This document shows, in pieces, positions 32,106-44,169 of a stretch of DNA of 64,000 nt (positions within the stretch are counted from its first letter, which is position 1; every line of letters begins with the position of its first letter). A program made the translations under genes and the position numbers. The DNA comes from Cryptomeria japonica (Eukaryota; Streptophyta; Pinopsida; Cupressales; Cupressaceae), in the NCBI RefSeq assembly GCF_030272615.1, contig NC_081410.1:116571140-116635139 (forward strand), read 5' to 3'. Below the pieces are notes generated by a model, which made no database searches, was not told the origin of the DNA, and saw nothing but the letters and a program-made list of their open reading frames with translations.

Positions 32106-33480
32106 ACCCCCTTACACCTCCATACATGATTTTGATCTATATCCATGCAACCTCATTGCCAAAACCTTTGCAACTTTTCTCTCGGGTCGGTCTATCACAT
32201 TTGCGGGTCCTTGACTCGGGATATTTTAGATTGCATCCTTAGGATCAAAATAATGCGGCCTAAGCTAGATCACATGGAAAATAGGGTGCACTTTTAAATG
32301 CAATGAAAGGTTCAACTAATAGGCAACTTTTCCAACCCACTTTATAACTTCAAAAGGTCCATCCCATCATCGAATCAAATAACTGCTCAAACATTTTGGA
32401 GTTTTAAACTGATTCAGATCCATCCATAATAGAACTTGATCTCCCACTTTGAACCTGACCTCCTTCATATGAGCATATGCAAAATGCTTCATTCAGTTTG
32501 CAGCTCGAGTTAGATGGTATCGAGCCAAGTCCACCTTCTCATTCCATCTTTTCACATAATCAATGACCTCTAGACTGGGTCCAAGGTATTCGCGCCAAAC
32601 AGAATGTGGAGTAAGGGGTTGTTGTCCTTTAGCTAACTCAAATGGAGAGTATTGACTCAAACTGGACTTCTACAAATTATAGATTAATTACACCACATCC
32701 AACAATTCAGGCCAATTAGATTGGTCTCCATACACAAGGTTCCTGAGGAAATATTCTAGGATACCGTTGATGCACTCAGTTTGACCATCTATTTAAGGAT
32801 GGTAGGTCATTAACATGAGTAGCTTCATTCCCATGAGTTTAAACAACTCACCCCAAAAATTTGATGTGAATCTTGGGTCTTAGTTTGAGATGATACTCAA
32901 AGGTACACCCCAAAACTTAACAACAAACTTGAAAAAGAGAGTTGTTGTAGCCCCAGTAGTGCAAGGCGACTTACAGGGTATGAAGGTTGCATACTTAGAA
33001 AAGTGGTCAACCACAACCATAATACTTGTAAATCCTTTTATATCAGTGGCTGAGTTATAAAATCCATACTTATTGATGCCTAAGGATGCATAGGAACCAA
33101 GAGTGGTTGTAAGAGACCACTTGGGAGTTGAGTTACAACTTTATCTTGTTGGCACGTAGTACAAGTTCGCACAAAAGTCTCCACATCCTCCCTCTTGTTG
33201 GGCCAAAAAATCCACACTCCAACAAAGCCAAAGTTCATTTCTGGCTAGGGTGACCCGCCCAAACCGAATCATGACATTCAGAGATGAGCTCCTTGCGAAG
33301 AACCTTCCACCTTGGAATATACAGTCGGTTATCTGTGAAGAAAATTAATCCATCCTGCATACGGAATTGACGTGTGGGACCGGACAAAACTTGGAGCACA
33401 ATTTGGTGTGCCTAAAAGTCATTCTCCAAACCCTTCCTAATTTGATCATGAATGTGCTCTGCAACTGTGATCTGACTCAC
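32106..33480 (-). pseudogene. C integrase region, degenerate
   Basis: No long ORF survives, but minus-strand fragments in the right order are readable. One is an integrase core fragment with GQTECINGILEYFLRN and DQSNWPELLD at 32690-32790. Another is a downstream region near 32400-32480 that corresponds to the C-terminal VGDKV-type segment of B. Frames are broken many times. A chromodomain could not be confirmed. Confidence 0.6.
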
Positions 33481-34572
33481 ACCATTGCCCTGTAGATCAT
33501 TAAGTAATAGTCAGTTGAGATTTCCTACTCAATGCATCAATGACTACATTATGGCGGCTAGGCTTGTAAATCAATTCAAAGTCGAATTCAGCCAGAAATT
33601 CTTGCCAGCGTGCCTGCTTCAGAGTCAAATTTTGTTGGGTCTTAAAGTAAGTCGAGTTGACATTGTCAATCTTAACCACAAAAGGAACTCCCAACAATTA
33701 ATGACACAAAATCCACAAATAGTGCACCACTGCAGTCATTTGCTTCTCATGAGCAGAATAATTTCTCTCTTTGTCATTCAACTTCCTGATTTATAAGCAA
33801 CAAGGTGTCGACCTTGCATAAGCACTCCTCCAATTGCGTAGTCGGATGCATCCGTCTAAACCTCAAAGGGTTCTCTAAATTTTGGCAAAATCAACATAGG
33901 ATCCGTTGTAATTTTTTGCTTCAACAAGTCAAAGGAATCTTGTTGTTTAACTCTCCACTTCCAACCACGATCTTTCTTCAGGAGATCTGTCAATAGGCCA
34001 ACTATTTTGGAGTAACCATGAACAAACTTATGATAGTAATTCACCAACCCCATAAATTGGTGCATTTCATGGACATTGCAAAGGGGCTCCCATTATTGAA
34101 TGGCACAGAGCTTCTTAGGATTCAGCTTTAGGTATCCGTGGCCAACAATGTGACCAAGAAACTGCACTTTAGTTTGAGCAAAATAACACTTTTCTTTTTA
34201 AAAAAAGGGAATTCTTTCTCAATTGCTCAAAAACTTCAGCCAAATGCAACTTATGTTCTTTCAATGTCTTGTTATAGATGAGTATGTCCTCCAAGTAGAC
34301 AACGATGCACTGATCCAGTAGATCGCAGAAAACATCATTCATTAAAGTACCTGAAAGTAGCAGGAGCGTTGGTGAGTTCAAACAACATCACCATAAATTC
34401 ATATGATCCATACCTTGTAGTGATCACAATCTTTTCTTCATCACCAGCGGTGATCCTTATTTGGTACTAGCCTTGTAGCAGATCCATCTTGGTAAAATAA
34501 TGAGCCTCCGCAAGTCGATCAAAAATATTAGCAATCAACGACAAGGGATACCTGTTCTTGATTGTGAGCTTG
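33481..34572 (-). pseudogene. C reverse transcriptase (distal) and RNase H
   Basis: Fragments in order: the RT palm with VVYLEDILIYN at about 34270-34300, MHQFMGLVNYYHKFVHGYSK in the connection (33856-34065), and the end of the RNase H domain with KQARWQEFLAEFDFELIYKP and ALSRKSQL (33500-33697). The catalytic box reads YLED instead of YLDD, losing the first of the two essential Asp residues. The frame is broken between fragments. Compare B at 45698-46837. Confidence 0.8.
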
Positions 34573-37146
34573 TGTTGGCATTGAGTTGTCATTGATGTCA
34601 ACCAGTATAGCATGTTACCGGTATAGAAGGACAGCTGGTATGAGATAGTAGTTGATGTGTAGTCATTGATGTCAACTAGTCTAATAGGTCACCAGTAAGG
34701 GAGAGAATGCCATTCAACACAATGGCCATTGGAGTCACCGGTACAAAAGTTAGTGGTTGACTTGTGTTGAAGATATGGACAGGAGACCAGTATGATATAA
34801 CAACCAGTAAATGATGACATCTGTAAGAGAGCAAGATGTTCGTCGGTTGTTTGTGATGAAGAGGGGGAATGTTATCTATATCACATCAATATCGGAAGAG
34901 AAGTATGGGCAGGCCATCGGTATGCTGTGTGGATGTCAATCAACAGGACTCCCATCGGATAAAGATGCAGTCACTAGAGATAACTGACAGTGAATGTGCC
35001 CCAACTGGATCACATGTGCCTGTTTGCATATATGTTTCTCAAATAGGGAAGCCACATTAGTGCATGGAAAATGCAAATGGAAAGGATCCACTCCCACCGG
35101 TAAGTGGAGCTTATCTCCTATTATGCATTGAATACATCAAAGTCTTGGAGATAAGATAAAAGAGTTAAAGGTGGGTGATTGAAGGCTCACACTAGATGAA
35201 CAGGTGAAGCACTAAGTTGCCTTAAGTGCATAAGACTAAGGATGTGCATCGGATCAACATGTGAAGACATGATGTGCTACCGAGACAAAAAGAGAAGGAA
35301 GAGTAAAGAAATGATGGGTTTGTCACTTTGACAAACTGGTTGAGATATGGTCTAGGCTAATAATGAAGAAGGCAAGGCTGAGCAGCTGCAAATAGAGAGT
35401 GAAATAGGTATGCAGATGCCTCAGATGGAAACAGTTGAAGGTTGATGACATGGTGTCATCAAGGGTGCCTACCGATAAGTATGAGTACTGGTAAGAAAAC
35501 AAAGAGGCTAAGTGATGTGCTCCTTCCTAATGAAGATGAGCATATGGTGGATTGATATGATTGGCAACCAGCAAAGGTGTTCCACTGGAAGAGAAGCAGA
35601 GTGCAAGGTTGATTGCAGACCGATTAGGGTATAACCGATAGGGTTAGTGAGCCAGTAGATGAAACTAGTAATGGGGTTGGTCGGTGATCCTATCCAGACC
35701 GACACAGATGACCAAACAAAGGTGGATGCCGACAAAGTGGCCACGTGGAGTTGAGGTGGCATGCATGAGTAGGTCGATGAAGAGTCTATCCGTTAGGCAG
35801 ATGGTGACAGGTCAACATTTATGTCGACTGCGTGATTCACAGGATATGTAGCAGAGGTTTGCGATTCGAGGTCAAACAAACAACAGAGATCTAGAACAGA
35901 CTGTTTGAGAAGATTGAGATAGGTAAATGAAACCGCGAAACCATTCTTGGTGATCAACCAAGAAATCAACTAACAGGTTAAAAGCAGATTGTTAAATTTG
36001 GAAGACGGGTTCTGGAAGGCACGACAATGGTTGGATTGATTGATGAGTTGGAGTTCATCAATCTAGGTGATCATATCTAATGAGATCTGATTGGATTTGG
36101 TTTGCCTCGAGGTCAATGGGGAAACCCTAACCGCTTGAAGTTTGAATTGGTTTTTGTCGGGAAAACCAATTTATAAATATGTAAGCCAAAATTGATGAAG
36201 GTTGTCGCTGGATGAGAGGGTATTGCTGCTAAAGAAGTGAAATTAGTCAAGTGCTCACCAAGAAGAAGAAGAAGAAGAGACTGAGTGTGAGGAAGAGAAG
36301 GGTTGAAGTGTTCAACCGACAATAGAGAGAGAACCGATAGTCATCTATTGAGTCAGACACGAGAATAAACCGGTAGTGATGGAACCGACAAAGAATAATT
36401 GCAGAAGACTATAGATAAGGCAAGAAACTAACCGACAAAGGGTAGTACCAGTGGAGAGTAGTAGTGTAACAAAGAGAACCGATAGAGAGAAAAACCAACA
36501 GAGAGCAGAACCGACAGAGAGAGAACCAACAAAGTGAGAACCGATAAAGAAGAAGAAGAGACTGAACCGGTGAAGGTGAAACAAAGAGTAAGGTTGCAAC
36601 AATGAGAGGGTGAGGAGAGAACTGACAGAGTGTAGGAGAGAGGAGAAGTGGTAGAAGATATTTACATAAGAGTTACAAAACTCATTTGTAACATGACTAT
36701 TACTTTTGTAATTGAATATGTTCATTGAAGATCACTGAGTTGAAGCTCGGTGCAGGGGTTGTAACTCCTTGGGTTGGTGATACTTGGGTCAGTGCCCTAA
36801 ATTAGGGGTTGGTGCTCCTTGGGTCGGTGTCCTAAATCAGGGGTTGGTGCTCCTTGGGTTGGTGCCCTAAACATTGTAATCAGAGTCATTGTGAGGCTGG
36901 ATTGGAGTAGTAGACTCCAACAACATTTCTCACCGAGGTTTTTCCCATCTTAGGTTTTCCTCATATATGTTGGTGTTATACGATGTCCCTTTCACATGTG
37001 ATTGCATTTTTATTAGTCTCCCCTCTAACCGGTAAGTTAGCCTTCTGTTAGATCTGATAACCGATATACACACATAGGATAGTTAAAGGGAAAAAGTTTG
37101 TAAACCACTGATTCACCCCCCACTCAGTGGCACATTGTGTCTAACA
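34573..37146 (+). mobile_element. Solo LTR S2, 2.57 kb, inserted in C reverse transcriptase
   Basis: It starts TGTTGGCATTG and ends TGTCTAACA. It is flanked by GCTTG (34568-34572) and ACTTG (37147-37151), a 5-bp duplication with one change. The surrounding C sequence joins into the RT motif seen whole in B. The start TGTTGGCAT and the terminal CACCCCCCACTCAGTG resemble the E1/E2 LTRs, so it is probably a copia-type LTR of another subfamily. It contains a purine-rich ACCGACAGAGAG-type repeat (36340-36600) and a GGTTGGTGCTCCTTGGGT repeat (36760-36870). No coding sequence is supported. Confidence 0.85.
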
Positions 37147-37151
37147 ACTTG

Positions 37152-38100
37152 TTATAATCTCTATAGTCCACACATAGTCAAAGGGTGCCATCCTTCTTTC
37201 TTTGAAACAACACAGAAGATGCATAAGGTGACCTAGAGGGATGCAAGTAACCTGACTCGGTCAAATCTTTGAGCTGCCTCTTCAGCTCTTGCATCTTAGG
37301 GCCAAAGAGTCAGTAGGGATCCTTGGTAGGCGACTGAGCCCACTCCTCCAAATTGATCTTATGATCTACATGTCTCCATGGGGGGAGTTCTTTAGGCAAC
37401 CTCTCAGGTAATACATCCGCATACGATTCGATGACATCTTGGACGACTTCTGGGTTAGAAGACTCGGGTTCACCCTCTTCATCCCATTCTCCCAAGAGTG
37501 TCACAACATAAAGTTCATCAAAATATTTCCTTGCAACTCTCTGCAGACTCAACACTTTCTATGCGGTTTGAATAACCCAACTTCACAATCGGGATCATGC
37601 TAGGCTTCTTTAGATCCATAAATATCACATAGCCCAGATGCAGATCTAGGACAACATAAGTTTGCCTGATGAATTCTTGACCAAGAATCAAGTCTAAATC
37701 CACCATGTTGATAGCCACCATGTTCATAGTGTTGAGCCATGCTCCTAACCACATTGGTGCATCTTGAATATCTCTCACACATTTCTATGCTGGGAATTCA
37801 TTACCTTAAAAGAATAATTCCCATTGATCATTTTTAAATCAAGTCCCTTGGCTTTCTTGGCAGAGATGTAGTTGTGTGTCACACCAGTATCCACCATCAC
37901 CAAGATTTTTTTTGGGCTAAATAATGTTTCAACGAAACAAATCTCATGACGAGCTGTTGAATCTTGAACCACACTATCTTGAGGGGAATCCCGCACAATA
38001 TTCAAGAGCTGCAAAACTCCCATTTCTAGCATGGTGTGATCTCGAGAAAGCACAACATTAATATGTTGTCTTTCTAGATACTCACAAGCCTAATGATCAG
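37152..38100 (-). pseudogene. C protease and N-terminal reverse transcriptase
   Basis: The retropepsin motif MVDTGVTHNYIS is at about 37875-37910. It is followed by a second protease segment with DLDLILGQEFIRQTYVV (37518-37778) and a linker with DVLPERLPKELPPWRHVDHK (37310-37555), which is the usual sequence before RT in this group. Several stops and shifts separate the parts. Protease would cut the polyprotein. Confidence 0.8.
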
Positions 38101-39013
38101 GTCGACCACAAATGAAGCAATTAAGCTCTCTTTCTTTCTTCTTTTCTGTGACTGCAGCGCGATCTACCTTTAGAGTCGCACCTTTGTTCTTTTTGCAATT
38201 CCCTTGCTTCTTTTGATATGGGGCCACATTTTTGCGCTCTTGATTCCATAATCAAAATACCTTCCTCTTATCAAAATTTTTATTCTTATTTCTGCCATAG
38301 CCCTTTGCTAGATCGCCCTTGTAATCAAGAAGTCGATCCACAACAGCAATAGCTTGAGCAAGGGTTTGAATATTTTGGCACCTCAACTTTGTCTGAGCCC
38401 AAGGTTGTAGGTTACTCATGAACAGGTACAAATTTTTTAAGTCGGTCAGCTTAGGCGCTTCCAAATCAAGATTCTGGAAAGCACGCACATAATCACACAC
38501 TTTTCTTGTAATCTTTAACTCGTCAAATTGGGCACAGATCACGCATTCAGAGTTACCAAGTCAAAATTGATCTTGGAGTGCAGATTTTAACTCTTCCCAA
38601 GTTTCAATGGTTGCAACATCCTTTCCAGTGGCTAAGTCGACAGCTCGAGCTTGCCACCATAGTTTGGCACTGCTAGTGAAATACCCCACGACTTTCTTGA
38701 TTCGGGCCTCGTCGGACCATCTAGTGACATTGGAAAAGAGTTCTTCAATGTCCCAGAAAAACGTATCCAGAGCTTTATCATCTCGCTTCCCATCATAAGG
38801 CTCCACAAAATTTGACGTTTTGAGCACCGCTTGGGATTCGCCTTGTGTTAGGAGCGAATGATGCAAAGCTTGGCTGTCCTTCAAGAATTTGCACTCAGCA
38901 CATAGATTGTCGATTACTTCCATCAACTTGGCATTAGTTTCTTGTTGGTCTGTGTAGGTCGATTCTAGGTTTGTCATGCGTTCATCCAAGACGCATGCTT
39001 CAAAAGCTTGCAT
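38101..39013 (-). pseudogene. C Gag
   Basis: Begins near 39013 (MQAFEACVLDERMTNLEST). The capsid region includes LDTFFWDIEELF, SSAKLWWQARAVDL and TWEELKSALQDQF, the retrotransposon gag core. A stop at 38561 splits it, and the second half (VCDYVRAFQNLDLEAPKLTD, IAVVDRLLDYKGDLAKGYGR) ends at 38252. A zinc-knuckle remnant (NCFICGRPDH) follows near 38090-38130. It is homologous to B Gag at 47716. Confidence 0.8.
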
Positions 39014-39192
39014 TCAGTTTTCAAGGTCTCGAAGCCACTCGCGAGTTTTCGGGCGATGATTCTTGTCTCCGTGCCCATAATGCACTCCATCAGTCCGCCT
39101 TGGTGGCTCTTCAACTTGATCACCTTTGATTCCTTCTTGGGACATTGCAGAGTTGGTGAGCAAGACAACGCTATTTTGGAGCTTTGATACCA

Positions 39193-40272
39193 ACTTTCAG
39201 AAGCCTGGACTCACATCCAGAACTCTGCGACACCGACTTTGCATAACAATCACCTCAAGGAGACACGACGTCTATAAATCAGAATATGCCTCACGGAAAT
39301 AGATCCAAGCGCTCTAACTCAACACAACATAAGAGAATTCGGCCTCAAGAAATCAGAATCAACGCACCAACAATCAAACCACCTCAGAATTTAAGAATGC
39401 ACATAACTTAAAAGAAATGCAAACTTAAACTATAGGAATTTAAGTCATCCAACACATATTCTACACAACATCAATTCAGGGAAAGAGTCCATTTCATTGT
39501 CAAAGATGTAACTACAATATTACAAGAACCCAAACTTAGATTGCATAGGTCGGGTTATACTGATAATGTCTGGCATCCAAAAGAGTTCGCATTCCAGTGA
39601 TCCAAAACCCCTAAAATACAAGCACAAGGTGACTCAGTAATCCTAAGCCCACTCATCGCTCATATTTCTTTATTCCAACACTTAGAAATCCTATCTAACA
39701 CTCATAAATCCTACTTGAATTTTAAAACATAAGATCCACACAAATTCACTTTGGAATTACACTTAGCACAAAAAGCCTTCCAACTGTGCTCTAAGTAATG
39801 CGAGGTGACTTTATACAAATCCTACCACAATCGCCTAAGAAACACACAATGCATAAGATGACTCATGTTGGCTGAGCACACACGGATTGACCCAAGTCGG
39901 AATGACATTGTGCGGCTTACATCTCGATGTGGTGCGTAGAAGTCGGGTTCTAGTTGGAGCACGATCTCTCGGCGTTGGCCGAGATGCGCCTTCATCTTGC
40001 CCAACAAGGCGCCGAGTTTCATGAGACGTGGTCGGCTCAAAAAAGACCGCATTGCATTTATCTCACAAAGAATCTGACTCGACTTAGCATCCACATTGTA
40101 ATCCCACCTTATCCGTTTAGTTGGGCGATTTGGACAACTCGTTATTTTTGGGTCATTGTGCACCTAGCAATCCGCCATCGACGAGATCTGCATTACATTC
40201 AGACTAAATTGGACTTTGGACCGAGCAGTGTCAAGCTCAACAACAATGTCAAGCTCATAATTTTTGGGTCGT
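39193..40272 (-). repeat. C 5' LTR, outer end truncated
   Basis: It is homologous to 30988-32105, including TCTCACAAAGAATCTGACT. The final ~40 bp with the GATGAACA end are missing. The junction with the tandem repeats of A lies at about 40240-40272. A target-site duplication therefore cannot be tested. Confidence 0.75.
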
Positions 40273-40930
40273 GTTCTTCCCTGAAGACACCCAACTTGCA
40301 ATACATCCCACACATTCGATCTACCTACTTCAATCCATTGTGCTACTTTGTTTGACTTATGCACTATCCACGGAACACCCTGTGCCCTTGGTGCTGCAAC
40401 CCAAAGAAACTACCAACATCATTCAGTCGACCAACCTCTTGTGCATAACACCTTTGCAATTCACATCCAATGTGGGCAAGGTACTCACTCTTCCCTTGAA
40501 TTTCTCTGTGACTAGGCCCCATCTATGGTTCCTAGCCTTCAAACCTAACTCACCACCAATTTCACACCTCGGTTCATGTCCCAAATACCATCGTACATAT
40601 CACTCCATAAATCTTCCTAGGTGCACTTCCCTGAAGACACCCAACTCTTGTATTGCATCCTACACATCATCTGTTGTGCCACTTTGCCTGACTAACGCAC
40701 TGTCCATGAAACACCCTGCGCCCTCGATGCTGCAACCCAAAGAAGCTACCAACATTGGTAAGCTAGCCAACCTTTTATGCTCAATGCCTTTGTAAACCAC
40801 ATCAAATGCAGGCAAGGTACTGCCTCTTTCCCTTGACTTCCTTTGTGACTTGGCCCCTCACTGTCTCTCAACCATCAGACCTACTTCGCCACCAATTTTG
40901 CACCTTGGATCATGTCTCGGACACAATCTT
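40273..40930. repeat. Two tandem copies of a ~350-bp unit in the leader of A
   Basis: CTTCCCTGAAGACACCCAAC begins at 40276 and again at 40626, an exact period of 350 bp. Similar sequence continues through both units (CACTATCCACGGAACACC / CACTGTCCATGAAACACC). No coding role is supported. Confidence 0.85.
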
Positions 40931-40978
40931 ATGCCACACTGGGAATGACCTTATGTCATCCCACAATGCAAATTGTTC

Positions 40979-41170
40979 CACCTCGGGTCCATCCTAGATA
41001 AGACCTTACACCACACTGCTCCTCACAGCTCCTACTTGATTTCACCTTGGATCCATCCTTGACAATATCCTACACCACATTGCTCCTTGCAGCTCCTACT
41101 TGATTTCACCTCAATTCCGTCCTTGACAAGACCCGACACCACACTGCTCCTCGCAGCCCTAACTCCTTTG
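40979..41170. repeat. Three tandem copies of a 64-bp unit in the leader of A
   Basis: Units start at 40979, 41043 and 41107, each beginning CACCT and containing CACCACA(C/T)TGCTCCT. The 64-bp period is exact with no indels in the first two copies. Confidence 0.85.
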
Positions 41171-41624
41171 ACTGGTCTTACATGCCACTACCCTTGGACA
41201 CTGCCATATCAAATCCTTGTGGCCCTACCAACTTCTTCCAGCACTGAACCCAATTCAATACTGACTCACACCTTGCCTACTTCACTCCACCCAAACTACT
41301 AAGGTTCTTCCCGTGTAATATTTTCCCCACCAAGAGATCCACTCCCGATCCCTTGTTACTCCACTAGCATGGTCCCTTTTTTACGGAACTCGGCCCTCGA
41401 CACAATCTCCAATCAGCTAACTACCACTCATGGAACTCGGCCACGAACTCTACCATCCTTATCCCTTCCTAGGTTGGCCTCACATTTTAGTTACCATGCC
41501 TTGCTAGCCACCCTGGTCTACCTATCCTCGACACTATAAACCACAATCCGCCTTCACAGTCTTCCTCTGACCACTTGATAACCCAACTACCTCATCTCAT
41601 CTAACCGGCCTTGCCAATTTTTAT

Positions 41625-43266
41625 GCTCTGATACCAATTGTCACGGGGCTAGACCAGCCTTTTGCCCAAACAAGCTTTTACCTTCCTAAGGAGGTCCAAC
41701 CTCATGCGACATTGGCAAACCTTACTTGTGACTCCCATTGCGGACAAGCCCTTTCTTGCTCCTAGACTACACCCTCCCTTTTCAAGTGTCCACCACCTGA
41801 CCACATTAACACACACCTCTGCGGAATAGAAGCGCATGCCAACCCTCTCATGGGTCTCCTTCATTCCGATGCTCCTAGCACTCCCTTCAAGTCCCTGACT
41901 CTACTCTAGCACTAACTTGTCGCACCGCCCTTGCACCCTTGCTACAAGCTTACATGTATCCTCCATGCCTTCGTCTCCCGAGTCCCCCATAAGACCCTGA
42001 CTAGTGACACTAATCCCATTCGGAACTCTTTATGTCCTTCGGTTCCAACTTTTCACACTCCTTGAGCATGCCCAACACTCCCACAACACTGGCACCCCAT
42101 GTTAGCCTCCCTCAGCTCCTCAGAACCCTCAAGCACCAAACATCCCTCATGGGATGACTAGACTCCTTGATCTAGCTTCATGTTCATCCATCCAAGCTTC
42201 GACTGCATTGGGCCTCTGGCCTATGTCTACATGGCTTTGCTTGTGAACCCTGTTCCATGTACATCCTATGCACACTAACCAACTCCATGCAAACACCCAA
42301 TCTAAGCTCCTCAAACTAACAAATCACCTTGCACTCCTACTTAGGCTCCAAGCTCTTCGCTCCATGATCCAACCCAATATCCTTGGTCGCTGAACTCTCC
42401 TTCAACTAGGCTGTGCTCCCAGAACAACTCGCTTATGGACTATGTCCTCTTTTCAGTCATGCAACTCATCCATCTTCGTCACCCTCTTGGACTTGTCTCA
42501 TGGCATGGCTAGGAACCCTATCCCTACTACCACATTCAACCCCCACTCTAGGGCCTTGAGATCCCAGACCTCAATGCAAATTCCACTTCAGGTAACCTAG
42601 GTGTGTGCCCAACACATCACCCCACTTGTTCCACAAGACACATGGACATCTCGCTTTGCAACTCAACCCACATAGCTCACCCAACTCTCGAGCTCCAACA
42701 CTCCAACACAGATAGCCCATTGTACGACCATCGCCCTTACAAGATCTTGGGTACTCCATTTCCCCAACTGGGACAATCCGTTGCAGGATCATCCTCCTTG
42801 CAAGGGCCTAGGTACTCCACTTCCCTAGTCCTCAAGTCATAGACAACTTTCAAGAGTCATCCCCAACATTGGATCAACTACTCTGCTTAACTAAGATAGG
42901 TACCATGAGTATACATCCACCAATAAACCTCACCATCTAATGATAAGGTGGGGTTACTCTACTTCACCCCTAATATACATGCAGAACCTCTATCTCCCTG
43001 AGACTAGAGGGCAGGGTTACTCTTCTTCACCCCTAGAAGGAGGTGTCTGCCTCAGACCACCTTGGTTAACTCCTGGCACTTGACTATTCTTTCAAATGAT
43101 CCCCCATATATAAGTTTTTTGTCCAATTCCCACACATTTGTAGTTTGAGACCTCCCCACGTTCTTCCACCACAATTTCCACCTCATGAGAATCAGATAGG
43201 GACTTACACCCTACAAGACTACCTAACTCCTTGTGCTCCCTACACTTGAGACAACAACCCCTTACA
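41625..43266 (-). mobile_element. A: truncated LTR element, primer-binding site and 5' LTR
   Basis: The initiator-Met primer site (TGGTATCAGAGC in the sense direction, 41625-41636) is followed by an LTR from TGTCACGGGG (41639) to CCCCTTACA (43266), 1,628 bp. The LTR start and end match those of B in motif, so A is a related Ty3/gypsy family with a longer LTR. Only the leader (40273-41624) remains of its interior. Interior coding sequence is absent, cut off at the C junction. Confidence 0.75.
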
Positions 43267-43271
43267 TATGC

Positions 43272-44117
43272 TGTCATGGGGCTAGATTTTCCTGTGTGGC
43301 ACCGACGATCTTTTAGGTACTTGTCTGTGAGATCCAAGCACTTCCAAGAACTTGGACTATGCTTGTAAGCACTCACAAGCTCCAGTTTCTGCACACACAC
43401 ACACTTGCACAAAATGTACAAACTTGCACAGTGGAAATCTTCACACAATGAACACAATGTTGGGGCAATAAGATAGTTTTATTGATCTGAAGAAATGGCC
43501 CCTGGCCCGGTCTACAAACAATTCCAATAATGTCGTTGGTCACTACTCCAAGTACTTCCCAAGAACCCGATTACAAGTTCCCGCCTTGGATCTGCGTCCA
43601 CTCTTGAAACACTGATACAGATCCCACTGCACCTCGCCTCTAGTTGTAGCTTCTCACATAGAATCCAAATCCACAAAGACCCTGTCTCCTTCAGAACTCA
43701 ACCTGGCATACCACTGACTCTCTCATGAGCCTGCGACGACTTACCCAGTACACGACCCAGGCCCCCTCCCTGAACAGGGACTCCAAGTCTCACTACTTCT
43801 CTGTTGCTGCTTCAACTACTCACCTCTGCCATGCACTCGCTCTAAACTCCTTTGCTTGTTGGAATGTTGTTTTGGTTCTCCTTGGATTTATCCACCATGA
43901 ACCTTCACCTAGAAAAGTAAAGGACACTGTGGAAACGTTCTCTCGTGAATGACGGGGTACTCTGCTTTCCCCTATATAATTTTTTCGTCCAGTTCTGACA
44001 CAACTGTAGCTTGGCATTAACTAATTGTCAATCACCACAACTTCCACCTGCTGAGAATCGGAGGGGAATTATAACCCTAGAAGCCTACTGTTGTCCCTGA
44101 GACAACATCGCCTTACA
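43272..44117 (-). repeat. B 3' LTR
   Basis: Starts TGTCATGGGG and ends CGCCTTACA. It is homologous to the 5' LTR at 48860-50489 throughout, including GAACACAATGTTGGGGCAAT and GAATGACGGGGTACTCTGC. Confidence 0.9.
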
Positions 44118-44130
44118 TCCTCCCCCACCT
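44118..44130 (-). other. B polypurine tract
   Basis: AGGTGGGGGAGGA in the sense direction, directly before the 3' LTR. Confidence 0.85.
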
Positions 44131-44169
44131 AAAATAGGCGACGTCCTCGATGTCAGCAACATAGTCCTG

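Larger units (their letters stand above)
30988..40272 (-). mobile_element. C: decayed Ty3/gypsy element (initiator-Met primed)
   Basis: It has a 3' LTR at 30988-32105 and a homologous 5' LTR at about 39196-40272. The primer site TGGTATCAAAGC is at 39181-39192 on the minus strand, and a polypurine tract lies at about 32106-32120. Inside, in minus-strand order, are gag, protease, RT, RNase H and integrase, all broken. Solo LTR S2 sits within RT. The domain order (RT before integrase) makes it Ty3/gypsy. Its gag and RT are similar to those of B. Confidence 0.85.

Noticed and set aside
40271-41302. Plus-strand ORFs rich in Ser/Leu/Pro/Thr as a gene
   Set aside because: They follow the 350-bp and 64-bp tandem repeats in the leader of A. 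There is no domain, and the frames change between repeat copies.
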